Source of the DNA: an uncultured Clostridia bacterium | GTDB lineage: Bacteria; Bacillota; Clostridia; Oscillospirales; Ruminococcaceae | Reading direction: 5' to 3' | NCBI GenBank assembly: GCA_945876755.1 | Contig: CAMCPM010000011.1 | Location: 1-64,000 of the forward strand | Length of the DNA stretch: 64,000 bases | Part shown: one piece after another, positions 52,045 to 61,398 of the stretch | How positions within the stretch are numbered: the stretch's first letter is position 1 | Layout of the letters: every line of letters starts with the position of its first letter | Translations under genes and position numbers: made by a program | The notes under the pieces: generated by a model | The model's input: only the letters and a program-made list of their open reading frames with translations | Database searches by the model: none | What the model was told of the DNA's origin: nothing

Positions 52045-53069
52045 TATTCCTCATCCTCCTTTTTATTTGTTTCGGCTGTTTCGTCAGCCTCGGCAGTTGT
52101 TGCTTCGGCGTCCTTCTTCTTTGTTTTGATAACAACGTTGTCGCCCATGGTGATTTTAAGGAAGATATCCTCAAGGGTCATTTCGGTAGTTTTAAGTCCG
52201 AGGATCACCCAGTTCCTTGCAACGATGCGCTTGAACAGCTCTCGGCGGATATCGGAGCCCTCACGGGTCTCGATCTCGTAGTCGTAGATGCCCGGCTCAC
52301 GCTCCATGTCCGCAACGACGGAGATAACGCCCGGAATGTTCTTGATAGTCTTGAGTATTTCCTCTCTTGAACCGTCGATACGGGCTATTATCCTGTGGTC
52401 GGTGGAGATGTTCTTCGTCAGGTTTTCCGTTGTATCATCAGCGGCAATCTGTCCGTGGTTGATGATTATAACTCTGTCGCAGACTGCCTGTATCTCGGAA
52501 AGAATGTGAGAGGAAAGAATTACCGTATGTTTTTTGCCCAGCTTTTTGATGAGAGTTCTTATCTCAATTATCTGCTTGGGGTCAAGACCAACGGTAGGCT
52601 CGTCCAGAATGAGGATAGGGGGATTTCCGATAAGAGCCTGCGCAAGACCTACTCTCTGCTTATAGCCCTTTGAGAGGTTGCGGATAATTCTGTTGTACAC
52701 GTCCTTTATCATAACAAGGCTGCAAACGTCCTCAAGGTGAGCCTTTCGGGGAAGCTTGCACTTTTTCAGGTCGTAGATAAAATTAAGATAATCCTTAACG
52801 GTCATATCAAGGTAAAGGGGAGGAATTTCGGGAAGATATCCGATATTCTTCTTTGCTTCGATAGGGTCGTCCAGAATGTCAATGCCGTTGATGAGAGCCT
52901 TTCCCGATGTAGAGGAAATATATCCCGTAAGCATATTCATAGTAGTTGATTTACCTGCGCCGTTCGGTCCGAGAAAGCCTAATATCTCGCCGTCGTTGAC
53001 GGTAAACGAGAGGTCGTCCACGGCTTTTTTTGCACCGTACTGCTTGGTAAGGTTCTGAACTTCAATCAT
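52044..53069 (-). CDS. ABC transporter ATP-binding protein (GldA-like)
   Basis: 341 aa. Walker A GFLGPNGAGKSTTMNML near residue 34, signature LSKGYKQRVGLAQAL near 133, Walker B ILILDEPTVGLD near 154, and His in ILSSHIL. A DUF4162-like C-terminal domain is followed by an acidic Ala/Glu/Thr tail (about 25 residues). Energises the export-type complex with the three downstream genes; substrate unknown. Confidence 0.93.
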   Translation of the reverse strand: MIEVQNLTKQYGAKKAVDDLSFTVNDGEILGFLGPNGAGKSTTMNMLTGYISSTSGKALINGIDILDDPIEAKKNIGYLPEIPPLYLDMTVKDYLNFIYDLKKCKLPRKAHLEDVCSLVMIKDVYNRIIRNLSKGYKQRVGLAQALIGNPPILILDEPTVGLDPKQIIEIRTLIKKLGKKHTVILSSHILSEIQAVCDRVIIINHGQIAADDTTENLTKNISTDHRIIARIDGSREEILKTIKNIPGVISVVADMEREPGIYDYEIETREGSDIRRELFKRIVARNWVILGLKTTEMTLEDIFLKITMGDNVVIKTKKKDAEATTAEADETAETNKKEDEE

Positions 53070-53183
53070 TTGACGTTACCACCTTTCGGTTTTTCATACG
53101 CTTTGTGCGCACACTTCAATGTTATTTTATCGGTCCAATGTGATTGTTTTGTGATAAAGCAATAAAATTCGCCGATATTTTTA

Positions 53184-54644
53184 TTATGCCAGCATTTCAA
53201 GAGCTTTTTTTATTCTTGCGATACTCTCGTTTTTACCGAGAACAGCTGCAAGCTCGATTCCGCCGCCGGGGGTGAGAGCCTTTCCTGAAAGCGCAACTCT
53301 TACAGGCCAGAGCATCCAGCCGTTTTTAACGCCCTGCTTTTCAATTTCCGCAAATACTGCTCCGTGGATATTTTCCTCGTTCCAATCGGATTCGGGGATA
53401 GCCTCCAGCACGGGAAGCACCGCATTAAGCGCAGGAACAGCGGTCTCGGCGTTGGTCTTCATTTTCTTATTGAAGTAAAGGTCGCTGCTGTATTCGGGCA
53501 GAACGTCAATAAAATCAACCTTTTCGGGAATATCCGTCAGCAGCTCGGTGCGTGGCTGGAGGGTCTTTACAAGCACATCAATATTGATATCCTCACGCTT
53601 GCAGGTCTGTCTGATATATGGCAGGGCAAGCTCCTTGAATTCTTCGTGGGAAAGTCTGCGAAGCCATTCTGCGTTGATAGCGGTCATCTTTACCGGGTCG
53701 AAAATTGCCGGAGACTTGGAAAGTCCGCTGATGTCGAACTCCCGAACAAGCTCGTCAAGGGTGAATATCTCCTGCTCGCCTTTTGGAGCCCAGCCAAGAA
53801 GTGCGATATAGTTGAGGATAGCGGGGATATAGTAGCCCTTTTCAACGAAGTCGCCGAAGTAGGCGTCGCCGTCACGCTTGGAAAGCTTATGGGTAGCATC
53901 GCGCATGATATGCTCAACGTGGATATATGTGGGGACTTCCCAGCCGAAGGCCTCATAGAGCAGGTTGTATTTCGGTGCGGAAGCAAGATATTCGTTTCCT
54001 CTTACAACGTGGGTAATGCCCATAAGATGGTCGTCTACAACGTTTGCAAAGTTGTATGTGGGCATACCATCGGCTTTGAGCAAAATTTGGTCGTCAAGGT
54101 CGGCGTTGGGTACGGTAATGTCGCCGTAAAGCTCATCGTGGAAGGTTGTCGTTCCGTCAAGAGGGACTTTCTGGCGAATAACATAGGGAACGCCTTCGGC
54201 AAGAAGCCTGTCTATCTCCTCTTTAGGCAGGTCTCGGCAGTGGCGGTCATAGGTGGGAGTAATACCCTTTGCACGCTGCTCCTCGTGGACCTGCTCCATG
54301 CGCTCCTTGGTACAGAAGCAGTAGTAAGCATGTCCCGATTTTACAAGCTGCTCAGCATACTCCTTGAAAATTCCCATACGCTCGGACTGAACATATGGAC
54401 CGACCGGACCGCCTATATCGGGTCCTTCGTCCCAGTTAAGACCGCACTTGCGGAGCGTATCGTAAATGACCTCGGTAGCGCCTTCTACAAAGCGTCCCTG
54501 GTCGGTGTCCTCAATACGTAGGATAAATTTACCGCCGTATTTTCTTGCGATGATGTAGGTATAAAGCGCAGTTCTGAGGTTGCCGATGTGCATATATCCC
54601 GTTGGGCTGGGAGCAAATCGGGTTCTCACATTTGAAGTATTCAT
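53184..54644 (-). CDS. gltX: Glutamyl-tRNA synthetase
   Basis: 486 aa class I synthetase. HIGH-type motif FAPSPTGYMHIGNLRTALY near residue 11 and the KMSKS-type HKLSKRDG near 252. Canonical length. Discriminating versus non-discriminating (charging tRNA-Gln as well) cannot be judged by eye. It follows ribF by only 23 bp, so it is probably the last gene of the rimP-nusA-infB operon. Confidence 0.95.
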   Translation of the reverse strand: MNTSNVRTRFAPSPTGYMHIGNLRTALYTYIIARKYGGKFILRIEDTDQGRFVEGATEVIYDTLRKCGLNWDEGPDIGGPVGPYVQSERMGIFKEYAEQLVKSGHAYYCFCTKERMEQVHEEQRAKGITPTYDRHCRDLPKEEIDRLLAEGVPYVIRQKVPLDGTTTFHDELYGDITVPNADLDDQILLKADGMPTYNFANVVDDHLMGITHVVRGNEYLASAPKYNLLYEAFGWEVPTYIHVEHIMRDATHKLSKRDGDAYFGDFVEKGYYIPAILNYIALLGWAPKGEQEIFTLDELVREFDISGLSKSPAIFDPVKMTAINAEWLRRLSHEEFKELALPYIRQTCKREDINIDVLVKTLQPRTELLTDIPEKVDFIDVLPEYSSDLYFNKKMKTNAETAVPALNAVLPVLEAIPESDWNEENIHGAVFAEIEKQGVKNGWMLWPVRVALSGKALTPGGGIELAAVLGKNESIARIKKALEMLA

Positions 54645-54667
54645 ATTATCTATCCTTTCGGAGTAAT

Positions 54668-55633
54668 TTACATATTATCGGACGAGCATCTGCATCTTGT
54701 ATACAGATACTTGCTTTCCGGGATAGCCATAACGGCTGCGGTATCTTCCGCTATCTGACGTTTAAGCTCGTCCATTCCGTCAAATTTAATTTCGGGGCGG
54801 ATAAAGGCTATAAGCGAGACCTTTGCCGTTTCGCCGTAAAGCTCCTCGCCGCTGTAGCCGATTATGTAGGTTTCCGCAAGCGGAGCGTCGCTTCCCACGG
54901 TAGGCTTTACGCCGATGTTGGTCACGCTTTTGTATATTCTTCCGCAGACCTCGGTTTTTGAGGCGTAAACGCCGTATTTGGGAGTTACCTGCCTTTTGGG
55001 AAGATACTGGTTTATGGTAGGGAAATCAATAGTTCTGCCAAGCTGTTTTCCGTATGCAACGGGCAGCTTCAGCGTAAACTGGGAGCCGAGAAGCATATTT
55101 GCTGTTTCGATTTTTCCGTCCCTGATAAGCTCTCTTATCATTGTGGAGGATATTCTCTCGCCCCTGTTTTCACGAACGGGCGGAACGACATAAAGCTTAA
55201 CGCCCTGTTTTCTGCAAAGCCTGTCAAGCTCCTTTACGCCGCATTCAGCACCCTTTCCAAAGCGGAAATCCTCGCCGCATATCACAAATTTTGCAGCAAG
55301 CTTGTCGCAGATAACAAGCTCTACGAACTCCTCGCCGGTAAGGTCCTTAAAGTTCATAAAGTCGGGGGAGTAGATATATCGCACTCCCAGAGCCTCGATA
55401 AGCTCGAATTTCATATCTCGCGAAAGTATGCACTCCACGCCGCCTGCTCCCTTGGACGTAACGCTTGCCGTATCAAAGGTAAACACGGCAGGGTCTGTGC
55501 CGGGGTTCTGCTCTGCAATGTCTATTGCATAGCGGATGACCGTTCTGTGTCCGTAATGAAGTCCGTCGAAAAGTCCCATAGCAACGGCAGTGAAGTTTTT
55601 CGGAACGTCGTTTGTTCCGGTAAGGTCAACCAT
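54668..55633 (-). CDS. ribF: Bifunctional riboflavin kinase / FAD synthetase
   Basis: 321 aa. N-terminal nucleotidyltransferase: AVAMGLFDGLHYGHRTVI near residue 15 (HxGH-type motif as HYGH) and SSTMIRELIRDGKIETANMLLG. C-terminal flavokinase: GKQLGRTIDFPTINQYLPKRQVTPKYGVYAS (PTxN motif) and the catalytic region AETYIIGYSGEELYG. Makes FMN and FAD. Usual place after truB. Confidence 0.95.
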   Translation of the reverse strand: MVDLTGTNDVPKNFTAVAMGLFDGLHYGHRTVIRYAIDIAEQNPGTDPAVFTFDTASVTSKGAGGVECILSRDMKFELIEALGVRYIYSPDFMNFKDLTGEEFVELVICDKLAAKFVICGEDFRFGKGAECGVKELDRLCRKQGVKLYVVPPVRENRGERISSTMIRELIRDGKIETANMLLGSQFTLKLPVAYGKQLGRTIDFPTINQYLPKRQVTPKYGVYASKTEVCGRIYKSVTNIGVKPTVGSDAPLAETYIIGYSGEELYGETAKVSLIAFIRPEIKFDGMDELKRQIAEDTAAVMAIPESKYLYTRCRCSSDNM

Positions 55634-55666
55634 CTGTGTCGCTTCCTTTCAGCGGTTTGTTTACTG

Positions 55667-56563
55667 TTAGATAAAAAAATTCCTGTCGATTTTCAGTACG
55701 CCGTTTTCCCTGTCGGGAACGGCAGTTCCTATAAATCCGCTTTCGCCGTATACTCTGATACGCTCTGCGGCTATATCTGTTTTTATCCTGTTAAGGTCAA
55801 GCTTTATCCCGTTGCGGTACATTCTTTCCTGTGCGCCATGAAGCTTCAGCATGGGCAGGTCTGCGAAAACCTCTTCAACGGGTTTAAGATACTGCACAAA
55901 ATTTCTTTCCGAATCCGCTTCACGCTGCAATTCTTCAATTGTAACGCAGTCGTCAAGTGAAAATCCGCAGGCTGTTGTCCGCACAAGGGAGGTCATTATA
56001 CCTCCGCAGCCGAGAGCTTCTCCGATATCGTTTATAAGCGTTCTGATGTATGTTCCCTTTGAGCAGGAAACTGTCAGTACGCCGCAGTGAGCAGCTTCGT
56101 CATATTCTTCAAGCTCAAGGCTGTAAATCGTTACGGGTCTTGCTTCGCGCTCGACCTCGATACCCTGACGGGCAAGGTCGTAAAGACGTTTGCCGTTTAC
56201 CGATACTGCCGAGTACATAGGCGGTATCTGCATTATATCTCCGCGGAAATTCTTCAAAGCAGCAGAAACCTTCATAGTGTCCGCACCGGAAGGGTCACGC
56301 TCTTTTGTAATTGTGCCGGTGCTGTCCTGCGTATCGGAAGTTACTCCAAGCCTGAAGCCTGCACGGTATATCTTGTCGTGGTCGGGAAGAATATCGCACG
56401 CCTTTGTGGCACGTCCGACGAAAACAGGCAGAACGCCCGTTGCCATAGGGTCGAGAGTTCCTGCGTGGCCAAGCCGCTTCATTTTAAGTATGCCTCTCAG
56501 CTTTGCGATAACGTCAAAGCTTGTGAAGCCTTCTGGCTTGTTCACGCAGATTATCCCGCACAT
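55667..56563 (-). CDS. truB: tRNA pseudouridine(55) synthase
   Basis: 298 aa. Starts MCGIICVNKPEGFTSFDVI, as TruB proteins do; GHAGTLDPMATGVLPV carries the catalytic Asp near residue 37. YSAVSVNGKRLYDLARQGIEVER and SCSKGTYIRTLINDIGEALGCGG complete the family pattern. ATG at 56563 chosen over an upstream GTG that would overlap nrnA; the ribosome site is weak. Confidence 0.94.
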   Translation of the reverse strand: MCGIICVNKPEGFTSFDVIAKLRGILKMKRLGHAGTLDPMATGVLPVFVGRATKACDILPDHDKIYRAGFRLGVTSDTQDSTGTITKERDPSGADTMKVSAALKNFRGDIMQIPPMYSAVSVNGKRLYDLARQGIEVEREARPVTIYSLELEEYDEAAHCGVLTVSCSKGTYIRTLINDIGEALGCGGIMTSLVRTTACGFSLDDCVTIEELQREADSERNFVQYLKPVEEVFADLPMLKLHGAQERMYRNGIKLDLNRIKTDIAAERIRVYGESGFIGTAVPDRENGVLKIDRNFFI

Positions 56564-56586
56564 TTCCGTCTCGGACGTTTTAACGC

Positions 56587-57552
56587 TTACGCCAGCCACA
56601 GGTCGAACCCCATAGCAGGAGCTATTCCCGAAAGCAGACGGAGCTTTACGTCGTCAAGAGAGCCTTCAAGAGAACAGCCTGCTGCCTTCACATGACCGCC
56701 GCCGCCGAATTTGGCGCATATTGCGGACACGTCTATGTCAGAAGCCGAACGCATCGAGACCTTGAATTTTCCCTCGTCCTTTTCCTTGATGATAACGCCT
56801 ACCTGAACGCCTTCAAGCTGGACGCTCATTCCTGCGATACCCTCAAACTCCTCCTGCGCAAGACCTGTCTTTTTAATAGTATCAAGAGTGACCGCCGCCA
56901 TTGCGCATTTGTCGTCAAGGTAATATTCCATTGCCGAGTTGATATACTGCTCTACTTTTAATCGTGCCTTGCTTTTTATATCGAACATTTCACGGTTTAT
57001 CTGTTCTATATTTATGCCGTACTCCATAAGCTTTGCGGTAATTGTGTGGGCAAGCTGGGTCGTATTTGCATACTTAAAGCAGCCTGTATCGGTTGCAATA
57101 CCTGTATAAAGACACTCGGCGATTTGTTTGTCGGGTTCAAAATCCATTTCGCAAAGTACACGGTAAAGAACCTCGCAGGTCGCCGAAGCGTCCGGATAGA
57201 CCAGAAGCTTTTCGGCGTAGTCCTCGTTGGAAACGTGGTGGTCTATGCAAAGATCTACATAATCGCCGTACTGCGCAAGCTTTGACCCGAGAAGCTTTCT
57301 GTCGGCAACGTCAACGGCAACAATTGTTTCGGGGGAGAATTTCTGCGGCTCATAGCCCTCATACATAAAATGATATCTTTTCGGGAACTCGTCTGAGCAG
57401 AGAACATTAGCTTTTTTGCCGCTTTTGCGTAGAGCATAGCACAAGCCGAAGCCGCTTCCCATAGTGTCGCCGTCGGGACTCTGATGGGTCAGGATATAAT
57501 AATTGTCGTGGCTTTTGAGAAATTCCGCGGTTTCTTTCAGATTTATCTGCAA
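56587..57552 (-). CDS. nrnA: Bifunctional oligoribonuclease / PAP phosphatase (DHH family)
   Basis: 321 aa. DHH-superfamily metal motifs: LTHQSPDGDTMGSGFGL near residue 21, VAVDVADRKLLG near 78, and CIDHHVSNEDYAEKLL with the DHH near 103. DHHA1 C-terminal signature CAKFGGGGHVKAAGC near 285. Degrades nanoRNA and 3'-phosphoadenosine-5'-phosphate, and may finish pGpG breakdown in cyclic di-GMP turnover. Confidence 0.95.
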   Translation of the reverse strand: MQINLKETAEFLKSHDNYYILTHQSPDGDTMGSGFGLCYALRKSGKKANVLCSDEFPKRYHFMYEGYEPQKFSPETIVAVDVADRKLLGSKLAQYGDYVDLCIDHHVSNEDYAEKLLVYPDASATCEVLYRVLCEMDFEPDKQIAECLYTGIATDTGCFKYANTTQLAHTITAKLMEYGINIEQINREMFDIKSKARLKVEQYINSAMEYYLDDKCAMAAVTLDTIKKTGLAQEEFEGIAGMSVQLEGVQVGVIIKEKDEGKFKVSMRSASDIDVSAICAKFGGGGHVKAAGCSLEGSLDDVKLRLLSGIAPAMGFDLWLA

Positions 57553-57591
57553 TGAGCATTCTCCTTTCTCATTTTTCGGGCAGACGGCTTA

Positions 57592-57954
57592 TTATTCTCC
57601 GTCGCTGTTTTCCTCGATCTTTTCAAGCATTTTTGCAATTTCTGCGGAATGCTCGATAGAATTGTCTGCAATGAATTTCAGCTCGGGACATTTTTTCAGA
57701 TGAAGCTTGTTGGAAATACTGCGCTTCATCATTCCCGACGCGCTTTCAAGACCCTTTACCGCAGTTTTTGCAGCTTCGACTCCGTCAAAGCTGGAGATAT
57801 ATACCTTACAGTGGGAATTATCTCCCGACAGCTCGGTCCTTACGACCGAGATAAAGCTGCCGTTTACTCTGGGGTCTTTTATCTCCTCACGGATAAGCGC
57901 TGAAATTTCACGCTTTATATCTTCGGACAACCGTCCGTTTCTGAAATTAGGCAT
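57592..57954 (-). CDS. rbfA: Ribosome-binding factor A
   Basis: 120 aa. RLSEDIKREISALIREEIKDPRVNGSFISVVRTELSGDNSHCKVYIS and RSISNKLHLKKCPELKFIADNSIEHSAEIAKMLEKI match RbfA over its whole length. A 30S maturation factor, encoded just after infB. Confidence 0.95.
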   Translation of the reverse strand: MPNFRNGRLSEDIKREISALIREEIKDPRVNGSFISVVRTELSGDNSHCKVYISSFDGVEAAKTAVKGLESASGMMKRSISNKLHLKKCPELKFIADNSIEHSAEIAKMLEKIEENSDGE

Positions 57955-58009
57955 ATAAAACTCCTTTCAGAATTTATTGCTGTGCTGTTAATTATATTCG
58001 GAACCGTTC

Positions 58010-60640
58010 TTAATCGGGACGGTACTCCTCCATAAAGTATGCCTCGAAAATGTCTCCCACATGAACGTCGTTGAACTTTTCAAGAGTGATACCGCACTCG
58101 TAGCCCTCGGCAACTTCCTTGACGTCGTCCTTGAAGCGCTTGAGGCTGGACATTTTATCATCTGCAATGATGATACCGTCACGGACAACTCTTATCTCGG
58201 CATTTCTTGTTATCTTGCCGTTCAGAACGTAAGAGCCCGAAACAGTACCGACGTTGGATATCTTGTATACCTGACGAACTTCGACACGTCCCAGATTTAC
58301 CTCACGGAACTTAGGCGCAAGCATACCCTTCATAGCGGTGGTTATCTCTTCGATTGCGTCGTAAATGATCCTGTAAAGACGGATATCAACGCCGTCTCTT
58401 TCGGCATTATCGGCAGCAACGGGGTCGGGACGTACGTTAAATCCGACGATAATTGCATTTGAAGCGCTTGCGAGCATTACGTCGCCCTCGGAAACAGCGC
58501 CTACTGCGCCGTGGATAACTCTTACGCGGACTTCATCATTGGAGAGCTTTTCAAGGGACTGCTTAACTGCTTCAACAGAGCCCTGAACGTCAGCCTTGAC
58601 GATAATGGGAAGCTCCTTGATCTCACCCTGTTCGATCTGACTGAACAGGTTGTCGAGAGTAACCTTCTGGTACTGCTTGAACTGCTCCTGTTTAGCTTCG
58701 TGCTTACGCTGGTCAACAAGCTCTCTTGCAAGGCGTTCGTCCTCAACGGCGTTGAATACATCGCCTGCGGAGGGAACTTCTGCAAGACCTGTTATTTCAA
58801 CAGGATATGAAGGTCCTGCTTCCTTTACTACTTTGCCCTTGTCGTTGGTCATTACGCGGACGCGTCCCACAGCTGTACCTGCAATGATGATATCGCCTGT
58901 ACGGAGAGTACCGTTCTGAACCAGCAGCGTTGCGATAGGTCCTCTGCCCTTGTCAAGTCTTGCTTCGATAACAGTACCCTTTGCAAGACGGTTTGGATTA
59001 GCTTTAAGCTCGGCAACTTCGGCAACGAGAAGAACATTTTCAAGCAGTTCTTCGATACCCATGCCCGTCTTTGCGGAAACGGGAACGCAGATAACGTCGC
59101 CGCCCCATTCTTCGACAACAAGGTCGTATTCGGTAAGCTTCTGCTTGATAGCGTCGGGGTTTGCGCCCTCTTTATCCATCTTGTTGATAGCAACGATAAT
59201 GGAAACGCCTGCTGCCTTTGCGTGGTTGATAGCTTCGACTGTCTGGGGCATGATACCGTCGTCGGCAGCAACGACAAGGATAGCGATATCCGTTACGGAC
59301 GCACCTCTTGCACGCATTGATGTGAATGCTTCGTGACCGGGAGTATCGAGGAATGTGATCTCCTTGCCGTTGCAGGTAACGCGGTAAGCACCGATATGCT
59401 GAGTGATACCGCCTGCTTCGGTGGAGGTAACGTTAGCGTTTCTTATCTTATCAAGGAGAGAAGTTTTACCGTGGTCAACGTGACCCATTACAACAACTAC
59501 GGGAGCACGCTCTTCGCCCTCGCCGTCGTCGTCGGAATCGTCAATAAGACGTTCCTCAATGGTAACGATGACTTCCTTTTCGACCTTTGCACCCAGTTCC
59601 TCGGCAACGAGTGAAGCTGTATCAAAGTCGATGACCTGATTTATTGTACACATTTCGCCAAGCTGCATAAGCTTTTTGATAACCTCTGTTGCGGCTACCT
59701 TCAGTCTTGATGCAAGTTCGGAAACCACGATCTCATCGGGAATAAGAACTTTAAGCTGCTGCTTTCTCGCACGTTCAAGTTCAAGTCTGCGGAGCTTCTC
59801 GGTCTCAGTCTCACGCTTGTTTGAATACTGCTGGCTCTTTCTCTGCTGGGACTTCTGAGTAAGCTTCTGCTTCTTGGAGAAGTTGTCTTTCTTTCTGTTG
59901 CCGCCGCCGGACGCATTTGCCATGTTGTCGTACTTTTCGTTGTACTTATCCATTTCAACATATGAGCCTCTTGTATCGACGGTGTGTATCTTCTGGTCAA
60001 CAACGGCAGAGCTGTCGGCAAATTTTACGTCCAGCTTTTTCTTGTTGGACTGCTCGGCAGGCTTGTTCTGAGGCTTCTGCTCAGGCTTTTTCTTCTTGTC
60101 GCTGCTGAGTACCTGCTGTGCGTTGAAGCGGTCATTTTTGTTCTGCTGCTGATTATTTGCAGGCTTTACAGGATTAACGGGCTTTGCTTCCTGCTTCGGC
60201 TCGGATTTTGTCTCGGACTTGACTTCCTGCTTTGGAGCAGGCTTAGTCTCTGTCTTGGCAGCTTCCTTTTTGGCAGCTTCTTTCTTGGGTGCTTCCTTTT
60301 TAGCTTCTGCCTTTTCAGCCTTTGGCTTTTCTTCCTTAGCCGCAGTTTTAGGCTCGGACTTCTTTGCAGGCTTCTTTTCAGCCTTTGGCTTTTCCTCCTG
60401 CTTGGGCTGCTCGGGCGCAGGCTGATTTCTTGTTGCAAAATATTCGTCGAACGATTTCACCTGATTGTTCTGTGAAAACGCTTCAAGGACGTAGTTCATC
60501 TCGTCCTCGGTAAGCGACGCAGTCGGCTTCTTTGTCACGTCGAGCTTTTCCTTTAAAAAATCGGCAAGCTCCTGACCCGTAACGTTCAGATCCTTGGCAA
60601 CGTCGTTTATTTTAAGCTTTGTCTGTTTTGGTGTACTCAT
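58010..60640 (-). CDS. infB: Translation initiation factor IF-2
   Basis: 876 aa. An N-terminal IF2-N module (residues 1-60) is followed by a Lys/Ala/Glu/Pro low-complexity region (about 78-200) and a second IF2-N module ([29 protein letters not shown]). GTPase motifs: [16 protein letters not shown] near 383, [18 protein letters not shown] near 428 and VAINKMDK. C-terminal domains bind fMet-tRNA. CGGAGGG lies upstream of the ATG. Confidence 0.97.
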   Translation of the reverse strand: MSTPKQTKLKINDVAKDLNVTGQELADFLKEKLDVTKKPTASLTEDEMNYVLEAFSQNNQVKSFDEYFATRNQPAPEQPKQEEKPKAEKKPAKKSEPKTAAKEEKPKAEKAEAKKEAPKKEAAKKEAAKTETKPAPKQEVKSETKSEPKQEAKPVNPVKPANNQQQNKNDRFNAQQVLSSDKKKKPEQKPQNKPAEQSNKKKLDVKFADSSAVVDQKIHTVDTRGSYVEMDKYNEKYDNMANASGGGNRKKDNFSKKQKLTQKSQQRKSQQYSNKRETETEKLRRLELERARKQQLKVLIPDEIVVSELASRLKVAATEVIKKLMQLGEMCTINQVIDFDTASLVAEELGAKVEKEVIVTIEERLIDDSDDDGEGEERAPVVVVMGHVDHGKTSLLDKIRNANVTSTEAGGITQHIGAYRVTCNGKEITFLDTPGHEAFTSMRARGASVTDIAILVVAADDGIMPQTVEAINHAKAAGVSIIVAINKMDKEGANPDAIKQKLTEYDLVVEEWGGDVICVPVSAKTGMGIEELLENVLLVAEVAELKANPNRLAKGTVIEARLDKGRGPIATLLVQNGTLRTGDIIIAGTAVGRVRVMTNDKGKVVKEAGPSYPVEITGLAEVPSAGDVFNAVEDERLARELVDQRKHEAKQEQFKQYQKVTLDNLFSQIEQGEIKELPIIVKADVQGSVEAVKQSLEKLSNDEVRVRVIHGAVGAVSEGDVMLASASNAIIVGFNVRPDPVAADNAERDGVDIRLYRIIYDAIEEITTAMKGMLAPKFREVNLGRVEVRQVYKISNVGTVSGSYVLNGKITRNAEIRVVRDGIIIADDKMSSLKRFKDDVKEVAEGYECGITLEKFNDVHVGDIFEAYFMEEYRPD

Positions 60641-60669
60641 AGGCTGTATACCCTCCGTTTTGATGAGTT

Positions 60670-60993
60670 TTATTTCATGTTACCTGTATCAATTTCTTTT
60701 TCGCAAAGGCTAAGTGCTTTGTCGGCAAAGCCTTTGTCGCATATTGTGATGATCCCCGCTTTTTTCCCAAGCGCATAGTAGATACCGTCAAGCGTAAGCT
60801 CTGTTTTTACGGCGGGAACGTTATGCTTTCCCGAAAAGAAGCGGACTTCTTTTTCGGTTTTAGGCGAAATATCCGATGCGATAATGACCGCACAGGCTTT
60901 TCCGTCAGAAAGAGCGTCCTTCATGGGGTCGAAGCCCATAACAAGCTTTCCGGCTTTGCGGCATATTGTAAGCAGACCGGTCAGATTACTCAT
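60670..60993 (-). CDS. ylxQ: L7Ae-family RNA-binding protein YlxQ
   Basis: 107 aa, L7Ae/L30e/S12e fold: [25 protein letters not shown] and [29 protein letters not shown]. Kink-turn RNA binding is the family role; the Bacillus homologue binds RNase P RNA. Start set at 60993 ([16 protein letters not shown]) as in homologues, although the SD lies 32 nt upstream across a hairpin (see leader). Lies between ylxR and infB as usual. Confidence 0.92.
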   Translation of the reverse strand: MSNLTGLLTICRKAGKLVMGFDPMKDALSDGKACAVIIASDISPKTEKEVRFFSGKHNVPAVKTELTLDGIYYALGKKAGIITICDKGFADKALSLCEKEIDTGNMK

Positions 60994-61136
60994 TGTCGTA
61001 ATCATGCTCCCGACAGGGAGCATATCCTCCTTTTCGGCGTTTTGTGCGGTTTTGCGTGCAAAATGAGTGACGGCAGTCACTCAAGCGCAAAACCCGTACC
61101 TTGAAAATCATTGATTTTCAAGGTTCAACTCCTTTT
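60991..61136 (-). promoter_or_regulatory. Structured composite leader of ylxQ
   Basis: Reading on the minus strand: AAAAGGAG within the ylxR end; 12-bp hairpin ACCTTGAAAATC/GATTTTCAAGGT spanning the ylxR stop (61124-61098); long-range stem GGTTTTGCG (61094-61086) with CGCAAAACC (61056-61048) around hairpin GAGTGAC/GTCACTC (61082-61065). Then AAGGAGG (61032-61026), a 9-bp hairpin TATGCTCCC/GGGAGCATG with loop TGTC (61024-61003, one T-G pair), 9 nt, and ATG at 60993. Same layout as the fliY leader. Confidence 0.68.
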
Positions 61137-61386
61137 CCATACTGTCGTAAACTTCTTCGGAGATCATGCAGGAGAAGTTCTTTTCAAATTTTCTCGCCTT
61201 GCGTGCCTTGCGGAAGCATTCGGTGCTTCTGCATATATAAGCGCCTCTGCCGGATTTCTTTCCCGTCAGGTCTATCGAAATATCGCCTTCGGGGGACTTT
61301 ACCGCGCGGATAAGCTCTTTCTTAGGCTTCATTTCTCCGCAGCCGAGGCACATTCTCATAGGTATTTTCTTTACGCCTGCCATCAT
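61108..61386 (-). CDS. ylxR: YlxR family RNA-binding protein
   Basis: 92 aa. RMCLGCGEMKPKKELIRAVKSPEGDISIDLTGKKSGRGAYICRSTECFRKARKARKFEKNF is the full YlxR (DUF448) pattern; relatives bind RNase P RNA or act as nucleoid-linked regulators. The last codons (EKELNLENQ) lie in the first hairpin of the ylxQ leader. Confidence 0.93.
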   Translation of the reverse strand: MMAGVKKIPMRMCLGCGEMKPKKELIRAVKSPEGDISIDLTGKKSGRGAYICRSTECFRKARKARKFEKNFSCMISEEVYDSMEKELNLENQ

Positions 61387-61398
61387 ATCACAACCTTA

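Noticed and set aside
53364-54521. 385-codon open frame on the plus strand
   Set aside because: It lies fully antisense to gltX, which has all synthetase motifs; no ribosome site and no recognisable protein. It is a by-product of codon bias.
61098-61124. Hairpin at the ylxR stop as an intrinsic terminator
   Set aside because: On the transcribed minus strand it is followed by AAGGTACGGG-type sequence, not a T-run, and essential downstream genes lie in the same operon.
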